From NCBI GenBank assembly GCA_964542055.1, contig CAZITB010000133.1, positions 1-6,706 of the forward strand: a stretch of 6,706 bases of DNA. Direction: 5' to 3'. Shown piece by piece: positions 1 through 6,155 of the stretch; the first letter of the stretch is position 1; every line of letters starts with the position of its first letter. This stretch comes from CAZITB01 sp964542055 (GTDB taxonomy: Bacteria; Planctomycetota; Phycisphaerae; Sedimentisphaerales; CAMDDF01). A program made the translations under genes and the position numbers. Under the pieces are notes generated by a model that saw nothing but the letters and a program-made list of their open reading frames with translations, did not search any database and was not told where the DNA came from.

Positions 1-1533
1 CACTGATTTTTGATTTCTAAGTGTTATAAATAAATATCGACCTGAACGACGTTTAATAGATGTGTATCTATTAGAACCTTGACGAGTAATATAGGTAAAT
101 CCGTTTCTATTATCTTTTGTATGTTGTATAATGCCATTTTGGCTTATATGCTCAACCATAGCAATATCAATTTGAACACCCTCTTCAGCGATCAAATCAA
201 ATCTGCAATAACCGCAATTTTGTTCACCCAGATCATATAATAATTCTATGCTATTTTCATAAATTGGGTTAATGCTGGTACAATTTTGACTATCATCTAA
301 TAAAGCATTTGGGGCTGAGACATATTTCAAACCATCGGCGACGAATTCTTTGTTCTCAAATTTCCAGAACTCATCTTTAACAAACATTTCTTCGGAAGGT
401 AAAGTGTAAATACGACTGGAAAGGTTCTCTATTAAAGAGTTTTGGTTTATAATATCTTTGAAGAATTTCTCAGTAAGTTTTCTATACTTTTGAAGTGAAT
501 AGAAATAAGACAAATCATCTTCAATAAAATCTATCCAAATTATATCATTTGTATGAAAGGCATAATCATTTAATTGGATCAAACTCCATGGATTTTTATT
601 ATTTTTTTCAACAGGGTTTGTTAAAATGTAATCCTCAGAAGACTTTAAGTGAATAATTTTGTCTTTTATATGTGTAAATCCCGCTTTAACAAAAGCAAGT
701 ATTAAATGATTCCCTTTGTTTAAGGTATATTTGCCTTCAGGATTTCGAATACCATCTACTGAAAAATCAAAACCCTCAGTACTTAATTCCAAACGGGCCT
801 GTTTTTTTATGTTGACATTTGTTGCAATTCCTCCAGAGGGGCAAACCTTTAAATTTGCCTCAATAAGATTAGGAAAAACGATGCGGGTAAAGGGTATACA
901 AAAACTTTGTCCTTGTGTTTTGATGATTTTTGAACTGATAAACGATTTTATAAAAAATATCTTTTTGGTCATTAATGGAACATCTCTAGGCATTAAACCT
1001 TGCCAGGGTCCATCGTATGTGTTGAACAGTACACTGCTTTTACTAAAAAACTTTTGATCTTCAAAACGAGCATCATAATATTCAGCAGCCTCCATTTGCG
1101 GACTAACTTTAGGTGTATTAGAAACATATTCGCGTGCTAGTGCAGATTCCCATGTTTCATCAGAAAAAAAAGTTTTTATCTTTCCTGATTCACTTTCTAT
1201 GTCAAACTGAAATAAAAGTCCAGCTTGTTGAGGTATTTGATGAAAAGTTCCTACTCCGAAATATCTCGCAATAATTTTTAATTCATTAATTCCATTTCTT
1301 AAATATTTCTTAACATTGATTTTATCATATTGAAAATTTTCAGGCCAGCTACGGCAGGGTCCATCATTAACCCAGATTCCATTTATAAATAGACGATAAA
1401 AGCTATCTGCAGTTATACTGCAGATAGCCTTCTTGAAACTATTAATTTTTACATTTTTCCTGACAATTATAGTCTGATTATACGGATTATGGCTGTCTTG
1501 ACATAACCATATCCACTTTCCCTTAAGTAGCAT
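1..1533 (-). CDS. Alpha-L-rhamnosidase-like glycoside hydrolase (GH78 type), N-terminal 511 residues, truncated by the window edge
   Basis: An uninterrupted frame runs from ATG at 1533 to the left edge with no stop, so the C-terminus is missing. The start is supported by AGGGA 10 nt upstream. The protein begins MLLKGKWIWL, with no signal peptide, so it is probably cytoplasmic. Residues about 20-110 look like the galactose-binding-type beta-sandwich of GH2/GH78 enzymes (FYRLFINGIWVNDGPCRSWP near 45-64, YLRNGINELKI near 77-87, GVGTF near 93-97). EAAEYYDAR (148-156) also fits GH78 accessory domains. Residues about 433-506 match the pre-catalytic domain: YDLGEQNCGY, then a Glu in AMVEH, then a Tyr/Arg-rich end (RRSGRYLFITLR). 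The (alpha/alpha)6 catalytic barrel and its acidic residues would lie beyond base 1, so activity cannot be confirmed. It lies 27 bp downstream of the GPH transporter, probably in one operon, and would hydrolyse terminal rhamnose from imported glycosides. Another GH78-like specificity or an inactive homologue remains possible. Confidence 0.8.
   Translation of the reverse strand, partial: MLLKGKWIWLCQDSHNPYNQTIIVRKNVKINSFKKAICSITADSFYRLFINGIWVNDGPCRSWPENFQYDKINVKKYLRNGINELKIIARYFGVGTFHQIPQQAGLLFQFDIESESGKIKTFFSDETWESALAREYVSNTPKVSPQMEAAEYYDARFEDQKFFSKSSVLFNTYDGPWQGLMPRDVPLMTKKIFFIKSFISSKIIKTQGQSFCIPFTRIVFPNLIEANLKVCPSGGIATNVNIKKQARLELSTEGFDFSVDGIRNPEGKYTLNKGNHLILAFVKAGFTHIKDKIIHLKSSEDYILTNPVEKNNKNPWSLIQLNDYAFHTNDIIWIDFIEDDLSYFYSLQKYRKLTEKFFKDIINQNSLIENLSSRIYTLPSEEMFVKDEFWKFENKEFVADGLKYVSAPNALLDDSQNCTSINPIYENSIELLYDLGEQNCGYCRFDLIAEEGVQIDIAMVEHISQNGIIQHTKDNRNGFTYITRQGSNRYTSIKRRSGRYLFITLRNQKSV
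1402..1428 (-). repeat. Perfect 12-bp hairpin inside the rhamnosidase gene, with a T-run on the coding strand
   Basis: Bases 1402-1413 (GCTATCTGCAGT) and 1417-1428 (ACTGCAGATAGC) are exact reverse complements separated by a 3-nt loop. After one mismatched pair, two more A-T pairs extend the stem. On the coding (minus) strand the stem is followed directly by TTTTAT, giving the shape of an intrinsic terminator about 105-132 nt into the gene. It encodes ordinary-looking residues (AICSITADS) of the N-terminal beta-sandwich. The inverted repeat is certain; a role as attenuator or mRNA structure is inference. The plus strand has no T-run after the stem. Confidence 0.6.
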
Positions 1534-1543
1534 TTGTAAATAT

Positions 1544-1548
1544 TCCCT
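1544..1548 (-). promoter_or_regulatory. Ribosome binding site of the rhamnosidase gene
   Basis: AGGGA on the minus strand lies 10 nt before ATG 1533 and fixes that start. It sits in the 27-bp gap after the transporter stop, within TAGGGAATAT. The same ten bases precede the URO-D-like gene. Confidence 0.6.
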
Positions 1549-1560
1549 AAAAATATTTAT

Positions 1561-2958
1561 TTAATATATTCTATTTTCTTTGATGAGTTTTAATTCTTTT
1601 TGGATTTCTCTTACTTTCTTTTCATTTAAGGGATAAAAACATGTTAGTATTAAAGCGATGCTAATTACGAAAGCGGGCAATAAAGCATATATCAATCTAA
1701 GTAGAAAAATTGTATCTTGAGATTGAATAATCAATTCCTTTTGAAATCCTGTAGTACTGAGCATATATCCTGTTAACAGTAAAGCTCCCGCTATGGATGT
1801 TTTGCAAATCCAGGAAAATGAAGCGCCATACATTCCCTCTCTTCTCAATCCTGTTTTTAGTTCATCCAAATCACATATATCTGCGATCATAGCAGTGCTC
1901 AAAATCCAGACACAGGAAAGTCCTGGGGCAATTAATGCAAAAGAAACCAGTTGCAGATAAGGCATTTTAGGAGTGTATGTAAACCAACAGGACAAATGGC
2001 CGATGATTACAAATATCAATCCTGAAAAAAGGGTTTTTTTCTTCCCAAATCGAGTGCCGAAGTAAGAGACAAGAGGAATTAACGCTAATCCTGCTAATTG
2101 GAAAATAATATTTGAAATCATATTTAATTTAGCAACTGGTTCTTTGTTACCACCGAAAACATGATTGATGTTTACATATAAACTGAAAGGTTGAACTAGA
2201 AAAAGTCCTAAAATTATAAGGAATATAATTGTAAGTAACAGTTGAAATGTCTTATTTGTAAAAGTATACTTGATTGCTGAAAAAGCGCTGATTCGTTTTT
2301 GAATTATTGGTCTTTCTTTGCAAAACAATGCTGGAATAACACCTATTGCTGCGATCAAGATGCCTAAAATAATACCGACTTTTCTTATTCCATCAATTTC
2401 ATCGTCACCAATTTTTAGTGATAACCACCAAATAGCTCCAATGCCTGTACCAAAAAAAGCCGTAAAAAAAGTTCGATAGGACATGACGCGTGTCCTTTCA
2501 TTGTAATCAGTGGACAATTCTAGCCCCATAGCTCCCCAAGGTACTGTAAAAATTGTATAAGCGGTATAAAAAAGCAAACAAACTGCAAGAAAGTAAACTG
2601 AAAGTCCTGTATTACCTAGATAAGTTGGAGGAGACCATAATAAGGAAAAAAAAATGCCGGATAATAAAGCACCAAGAAATATATAGGGTCTTCTTCTGCC
2701 CCATCTGCTTTTTGTATTATCAGATATGTTGCCCATTAAAGGGTCAGAAATAGCATCCCATAATCGTGGAATTCCCATCGCAAGGCCTAGCCATACTGGG
2801 TCCAGCCCAAGGGCAATTTGGTAAATTGGCATTGCAAGGTAACCAATCGCATTTGACATATATACATCAGCAAATGAGCCCACGCTCCATAATACTTTTT
2901 TCGACCTAGGAACAATGTCTTTTTGGATCGTAACCTGCTGATCAAGAACTTTTTCCAT
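1561..2958 (-). CDS. GPH-family sugar:cation symporter (MelB/YicJ-like MFS transporter)
   Basis: This 465-residue inner-membrane protein has about twelve hydrophobic segments, the usual size for the glycoside-pentoside-hexuronide:cation symporter family. The family signature is clear: PRLWDAISDPLMGNISD (64-80) followed by RWGRRRPY (85-92), ELSTDYNERTR (147-157) in the loop after helix IV, and IADICDLDELKTGLRREGMY (358-377) in the second half. Asp68 and Asp72 match the MelB cation-site pair Asp55/Asp59. The position of MelB Asp124 appears to be Thr138 (FTVPWG), so proton rather than sodium coupling is possible; this alignment was made from memory. ATG 2958 has AGGA 5 nt upstream (2964-2967). 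It is the first gene of a minus-strand operon with the rhamnosidase, which suggests it imports a rhamnose-containing oligosaccharide or glycoside for cytoplasmic hydrolysis. The exact substrate cannot be read from sequence. Confidence 0.92.
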   Translation of the reverse strand: MEKVLDQQVTIQKDIVPRSKKVLWSVGSFADVYMSNAIGYLAMPIYQIALGLDPVWLGLAMGIPRLWDAISDPLMGNISDNTKSRWGRRRPYIFLGALLSGIFFSLLWSPPTYLGNTGLSVYFLAVCLLFYTAYTIFTVPWGAMGLELSTDYNERTRVMSYRTFFTAFFGTGIGAIWWLSLKIGDDEIDGIRKVGIILGILIAAIGVIPALFCKERPIIQKRISAFSAIKYTFTNKTFQLLLTIIFLIILGLFLVQPFSLYVNINHVFGGNKEPVAKLNMISNIIFQLAGLALIPLVSYFGTRFGKKKTLFSGLIFVIIGHLSCWFTYTPKMPYLQLVSFALIAPGLSCVWILSTAMIADICDLDELKTGLRREGMYGASFSWICKTSIAGALLLTGYMLSTTGFQKELIIQSQDTIFLLRLIYALLPAFVISIALILTCFYPLNEKKVREIQKELKLIKENRIY

Positions 2959-3092
2959 GCTTATCCTAAATAAACAAAAATACTAAAAATATTTAATTTC
3001 CAATGAGTTCAAATAATGTCCAGAACTAAATTTAATCTATTGTACTCAATAAGCATTCTTTTAAAACGTCATATCCCAATGTAATTATGTCA

Positions 3093-3113
3093 AATTGCGA
3101 AAGCGTAGCAATT
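3093..3113. promoter_or_regulatory. Inverted repeat AATTGC-N9-GCAATT, possible operator
   Basis: Bases 3093-3098 (AATTGC) and 3108-3113 (GCAATT) are exact reverse complements with a 9-nt spacer. The repeat lies in the divergent region and overlaps the outer end of an ATGTCAA element (3087-3093). A dimeric regulator could bind it. Six-base arms arise easily by chance in AT-rich DNA, so this is a weak call. Confidence 0.25.
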
Positions 3114-3171
3114 AAGGAAAGTATACCCGTTTTTTACGTTAATTGGAATTGTTTGTTCCTTTTTCGCATAT

Positions 3172-3198
3172 TGACATATTTTTCTACTGAAATGACAT
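3172..3198 (+). promoter_or_regulatory. TGACAT direct repeat with 21-bp period, possible AraC/XylR-type operator
   Basis: TGACAT at 3172-3177 recurs at 3193-3198, exactly 21 bp (two helical turns) later; the wider match is A-n-TGACAT-n-T. AraC-family activators commonly bind tandem half-sites at about this period, as at E. coli araI1-araI2. A XylR-type member is encoded at 6156-6706. The second copy lies in an 11-bp palindrome, AAATGACATTT (3190-3200). An inverted copy, ATGTCAA, is at 3087-3093, on the side facing the transporter operon. Assignment to this regulator is inference. Confidence 0.3.
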
Positions 3199-3327
3199 TT
3201 ACAAAAAAACATATCATTAGTATTTTCTTTTATGCAGAAGTGAAAGGTTATCCCTTCTGGCAAGAGACTCAACTGCCTACAATAGTTACAATTAGAATAC
3301 ATAAATGAAGTGTTTTTATATACTTAT

Positions 3328-3332
3328 AGGGA
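3328..3332 (+). promoter_or_regulatory. Ribosome binding site of the URO-D-like gene
   Basis: AGGGA ends 9 nt before ATG 3342. It supports ATG 3342 rather than the adjacent in-frame TTG at 3339 as the start. The resulting N-terminus, MRSRERVLATLNHQ, matches the usual beginning of this family. Confidence 0.6.
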
Positions 3333-3341
3333 ATATATTTG

Positions 3342-4598
3342 ATGCGTAGTAGAGAAAGAGTTTTGGCAACGTTAAATCACCAGCTTGCAGATAAAATTCC
3401 TGTCGATTTTGGTGGAACCCCTCTCACGGGTGCACATGTTAGCATAATATCCCAGCTTCGTAAAAGAATTGGTTTAGATCATTGTCCTGTCAAAGTATCA
3501 GAGCCAGCCCAGATGCTAGGAGAGGTGGACCGAGAATTGGCAGATGCTTTGGGGACGGATATTGTTGGTCTTTCAGGACCAACCAATGTTTTTGGTTTTG
3601 AACAGGATAATTGGAAACCATGGCAAACTTTTGACGGCACAGATGTTCTAGTTCCTGGTAAATTTAATACTGAACCTGCTAAGGATGGCAGTATTTTAAT
3701 GCATGCTGAAGGTGATCAAAGTTACCCGCCCAGTGCAAAGATGCCAAAAGGCGGTTTTTATTTTGATGCTATTATACGTCAAAAACCAATTATTGAATCT
3801 GAACTAAAAGCAGAGAACAATCTTGAAGAGTTTTCAATTTTCAATGATGAAACATTATACAAATGGCAAAAAAATGCTGAAAAGCTTTATGCGAGTACAG
3901 AACGTGCCATTGCAACATGTTTTCCTGGAACAGCTTTTGGGGATGTCTTTTTGGTTCCTGGAATTTTCTTGAAAGATCCCAAAGGTATTCGTGATCTTGA
4001 AGAATGGTATATTAGTACCATTACAAGAAAGGATTTAATCAAAGAAATTTTCGAAAGACAAGCTGCAATCGCAGTAGAAAACCTCAAATTGATTTATCAA
4101 GCGATTGGTGAAAAAGTGCAGATAGTGTATATTTGTGGAACCGACCTAGCTGCTCAGGATACTCTTTTCTGTAGTCCGGAAACTTACAAGGAACTCTATG
4201 AACCTTATCATAAACTTCTCAATAACTGGATTCATAAAAATACTGGCTGGAAGACAATGAAACATTGCTGTGGAGCTTGTGAACCTTTAATCAAATCTTT
4301 CATTGATGCTGGTTTTGATATTTTAAACCCTGTTCAGTGTTCTGCGCTCGGAATGGAACCAGAAAAATTAGTCGAAAAATATGGCGATGATATTGTTTTT
4401 TGGGGTGGCGGAGTAGATACTCAGAAAACCCTACCTTTCGGAACCCCTCAAGAGGTTTATGAGCAAGTTATTGAACGTATAAAAATATTTAGCCAAAAAA
4501 ACGGTTTTGTTTTTAATTCGATACATAATATTCAGTGCAATACACCGATTGAAAATGTTATAGCAATGTTTGAAGCGGTCAAGGATTTTAATAAATAG
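3342..4598 (+). CDS. Uroporphyrinogen decarboxylase (URO-D)-superfamily protein, MtaA-like putative methyltransferase
   Basis: This soluble, cytoplasmic 418-residue protein has the URO-D/cobalamin-methyltransferase fold pattern. The N-terminus MRSRERVLATLNHQ...DKIPVDFGG (1-25) is typical. YICGTDLAAQD (263-273) is a core strand and loop. The metal-site region is KHCCGACEPLI (307-317), with His308-x-Cys310 matching the H-x-C of MtaA-type enzymes, followed by DILNPVQ (326-332), FWGGGVDTQKTLPFGTP (353-369) and HNIQCNTPIEN (395-405). Where MtaA has its third zinc ligand, a Cys, this protein appears to have His395; Cys399 is nearby. True haem-pathway HemE is shorter (about 350 residues) and lacks this zinc motif, so HemE is unlikely. 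It is first in a two-gene operon with a sugar porter, and no corrinoid protein or reactivase is in the window. A role in demethylating a methylated sugar or glycoside is possible but unproven; the reaction is unknown. Confidence 0.85.
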   Translation: MRSRERVLATLNHQLADKIPVDFGGTPLTGAHVSIISQLRKRIGLDHCPVKVSEPAQMLGEVDRELADALGTDIVGLSGPTNVFGFEQDNWKPWQTFDGTDVLVPGKFNTEPAKDGSILMHAEGDQSYPPSAKMPKGGFYFDAIIRQKPIIESELKAENNLEEFSIFNDETLYKWQKNAEKLYASTERAIATCFPGTAFGDVFLVPGIFLKDPKGIRDLEEWYISTITRKDLIKEIFERQAAIAVENLKLIYQAIGEKVQIVYICGTDLAAQDTLFCSPETYKELYEPYHKLLNNWIHKNTGWKTMKHCCGACEPLIKSFIDAGFDILNPVQCSALGMEPEKLVEKYGDDIVFWGGGVDTQKTLPFGTPQEVYEQVIERIKIFSQKNGFVFNSIHNIQCNTPIENVIAMFEAVKDFNK

Positions 4599-4620
4599 GA
4601 TTAAATTAAAATTTTAAGAT

Positions 4621-6003
4621 ATGGAATATATGGAATCAAATAAAAGCTTTATGTATGTTCTACTAGCATGCCTTGTTGCTACACTTGGAGGGTTGCTATT
4701 TGGTTATGATACAGGTGTAATTGCCGGTGCGATTGGTCCTTTAGAAATACATTTTCAGTTAAGTCCTCAAATGATAGGATGGGCCGCTGGTTGCGCATTA
4801 GTAGGTTGTATTTTCGGAGCGGCATTTGCAGGAGCCACAACGGACGCTTTGGGTAGAAAGAAAGTTCTTATTATTTCAGCGGTTATGTTTTTGATTTCAG
4901 CAATTGGAACCGCTGTTCCACCTAATCTTACTGTATTTATTATTTTCAGATTTATTGGAGGTCTTGGCGTTGGAGCTGCTTCAATGACCTCACCTATGTA
5001 TATTGCAGAGATATCTCCTGCCAGAATAAGAGGTCGTATGGTTTCATTAAATCAGTTTGCAATTGTTTTAGGCTTTCTTGTGGTTTATTTTGTTAATTAT
5101 TTTATTGCTTTAGGCAAAACTGACGAATGGATAATTGAAATTGGCTGGAGATGGATGTTTGGCTCAGAATCATTACCTGCAATAATGTTGTTGATTTTAG
5201 CGTTTATGGTTCCGGAGAGTCCTCGGTGGTTAATTAAAAAGAACCGTCAAGACGAAGCATTTGCTATTCTCGCACGTGTTGATGGCTCAGAACATGCCAA
5301 AAATGAAATTGCTGCAATCAAAGAGTCTCTTTCGTTGGAGAGCGAATCATTAAGTCAATTGTTTCATCCTGGGATGAGGATTATATTAATAATAGGAGTT
5401 GCCCTTGCGGTTCTTCAGCAAGTAACTGGTATCAATGTTGTATTATACTATGCCCCTGAATTATTTAAGAATATTGGTTTCGATACAGAAAAGGCCCTTT
5501 TACAAACAATTATTGTGGGACTTGTAAATATATTATTTACAGTTGTAGCTATCTGGACAGTGGATAGGTTTGGGAGGAAGCCACTGATGATAATTGGTTC
5601 TGCTGGTATGGGATTGAGTTTACTGGCTTTGGGGCTCGCTTTTTATTTTCAGCAACAAGGTGCATGGTTGCTTATTTTTATGCTTGGTTATATTGCATCA
5701 TTTGCCTCTTCAATGGGACCTGTTGTATGGGTGATTCTTTCCGAAATATTCCCTACAAAGGTTAGGGGTCGAGCGATGGCTATTGCAACAGTTGCCCTAT
5801 GGATTTCATGTTATCTTGTGTCGCAAACTTTTCCTATGTTGGACAAAAATCCTTGGTTAATCGAAAAATTTAATCATGGTTTTTCTTTTTGGCTATATTC
5901 AATATTTTGTTTGATAACGATTGTATTTGTGTTGAGATTTGTTCCTGAAACTAAAGGTAAAAGCCTTGAAGATATTGAAAAGTTTTGGTTACAACAAAAA
6001 TAA
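4621..6003 (+). CDS. Sugar porter of the MFS SP family, XylE-like monosaccharide:H+ symporter
   Basis: This 460-residue protein has about twelve membrane segments and every SP-family signature: GGLLFGYDTG (23-32), DALGRKK (75-81), PESPRWL (198-204), QQVTGINVVLYYAPE (266-280), DRFGRKP (315-321), GPVVWVILSEIFP (366-378) with RGRAMA after it, and PETKGKSLEDIE (442-453). The second half reads very much like E. coli XylE (ALLQTIIVG, TFPMLDKNPWL), which is 491 residues. Asp30 matches XylE Asp27, and Gln145, the 266-267 Gln pair, Asn272 and Trp370 match sugar-binding residues. The positions of XylE Gln175 and Gln415 appear to be Phe and Leu here, so the sugar may not be xylose. The start is ambiguous: ATG 4621 has no clear ribosome site, while ATG 4630 has GGA 4 nt upstream. 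It follows the URO-D-like gene by 22 bp, a gap holding a 12-bp A/T palindrome (4606-4617). It probably imports a pentose or hexose by proton symport. Confidence 0.92.
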   Translation: MEYMESNKSFMYVLLACLVATLGGLLFGYDTGVIAGAIGPLEIHFQLSPQMIGWAAGCALVGCIFGAAFAGATTDALGRKKVLIISAVMFLISAIGTAVPPNLTVFIIFRFIGGLGVGAASMTSPMYIAEISPARIRGRMVSLNQFAIVLGFLVVYFVNYFIALGKTDEWIIEIGWRWMFGSESLPAIMLLILAFMVPESPRWLIKKNRQDEAFAILARVDGSEHAKNEIAAIKESLSLESESLSQLFHPGMRIILIIGVALAVLQQVTGINVVLYYAPELFKNIGFDTEKALLQTIIVGLVNILFTVVAIWTVDRFGRKPLMIIGSAGMGLSLLALGLAFYFQQQGAWLLIFMLGYIASFASSMGPVVWVILSEIFPTKVRGRAMAIATVALWISCYLVSQTFPMLDKNPWLIEKFNHGFSFWLYSIFCLITIVFVLRFVPETKGKSLEDIEKFWLQQK

Positions 6004-6155
6004 TTTGTGTAGGTTTATCGCAAAAACAGTTTTGCTTACGAAAAAAATGGCTAACTATTGCCTATTGGTACTCTGGATAGCGGATACAGATTGCCCCATA
6101 ATATGATTGGTACGATTTAGAAAATTATAAGCCGGTTCTTTTGTATAACTTTTTA
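6004..6155. other. Convergent intergenic gap with a weak hairpin
   Basis: These 152 bp separate the ends of two convergent genes, where a bidirectional terminator would be expected. The only compact hairpin I see is at 6020-6035: GCAAAA, a 4-nt loop, then TTTTGC. Its stem is 6 bp and A/T-rich, and neither strand has a proper T-run directly after it, so it is at best a weak terminator. No small gene or RNA is evident. Confidence 0.35.

Larger units (their letters stand above)
2959..3341. promoter_or_regulatory. Divergent intergenic control region between the two operons
   Basis: These 383 bp lie between the starts of the GPH symporter (minus) and the URO-D-like gene (plus), so both operon promoters are expected here. 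I see no RNA gene or convincing protein gene; the two short opposed frames near 3087-3308 look like chance. No strong sigma-70 promoter is evident. A TTGACA occurs at 3171-3176 (plus) and at 3093-3088 (minus), but neither has a good -10 box at the right distance. Weak -10-like elements are TAGAAT 3293-3298 (plus) and TACAAT 3044-3039 (minus), both without a -35. Weak core promoters would fit activator dependence. Candidate operator repeats are listed separately. Confidence 0.6.

Noticed and set aside
54..73. Inverted repeat TAATAGAT-gtgt-ATCTATTA
   Set aside because: An 8-bp A/T-rich stem is expected about once by chance in a window this size, and it lies in coding sequence with no T-run.
716..1057. 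Plus-strand frame of 113 codons
   Set aside because: It lies entirely antisense to the continuous rhamnosidase-like coding sequence, which shows family motifs on both sides.
2553..2753. Plus-strand frame of 66 codons
   Set aside because: It is antisense to the well-supported GPH symporter and has a low-complexity Lys-rich composition.
3087..3308. Two overlapping short frames on opposite strands (3087-3308 plus, 3090-3302 minus) in the divergent region
   Set aside because: Neither resembles a known protein, neither has a convincing ribosome site, and they are antisense to each other in a region expected to hold promoters.
3319..3324. TATACT as a -10 box for the URO-D-like gene
   Set aside because: Transcription would start at or inside the AGGGA ribosome site, and no -35 element is correctly spaced.
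3887..4087. Minus-strand frame of 66 codons
   Set aside because: It is antisense to the URO-D-like gene and has no recognisable features.
3342..4598. Haem-pathway uroporphyrinogen decarboxylase (hemE)
   Set aside because: The length, the H-x-C metal motif and the sugar-operon context fit MtaA-like relatives instead, and no other haem gene is nearby.
6020..6035. Hairpin GCAAAA-ACAG-TTTTGC as a firm bidirectional terminator
   Set aside because: The stem is short and A/T-rich, and neither strand has a T-run directly after it; kept only as a weak element in the gap description.
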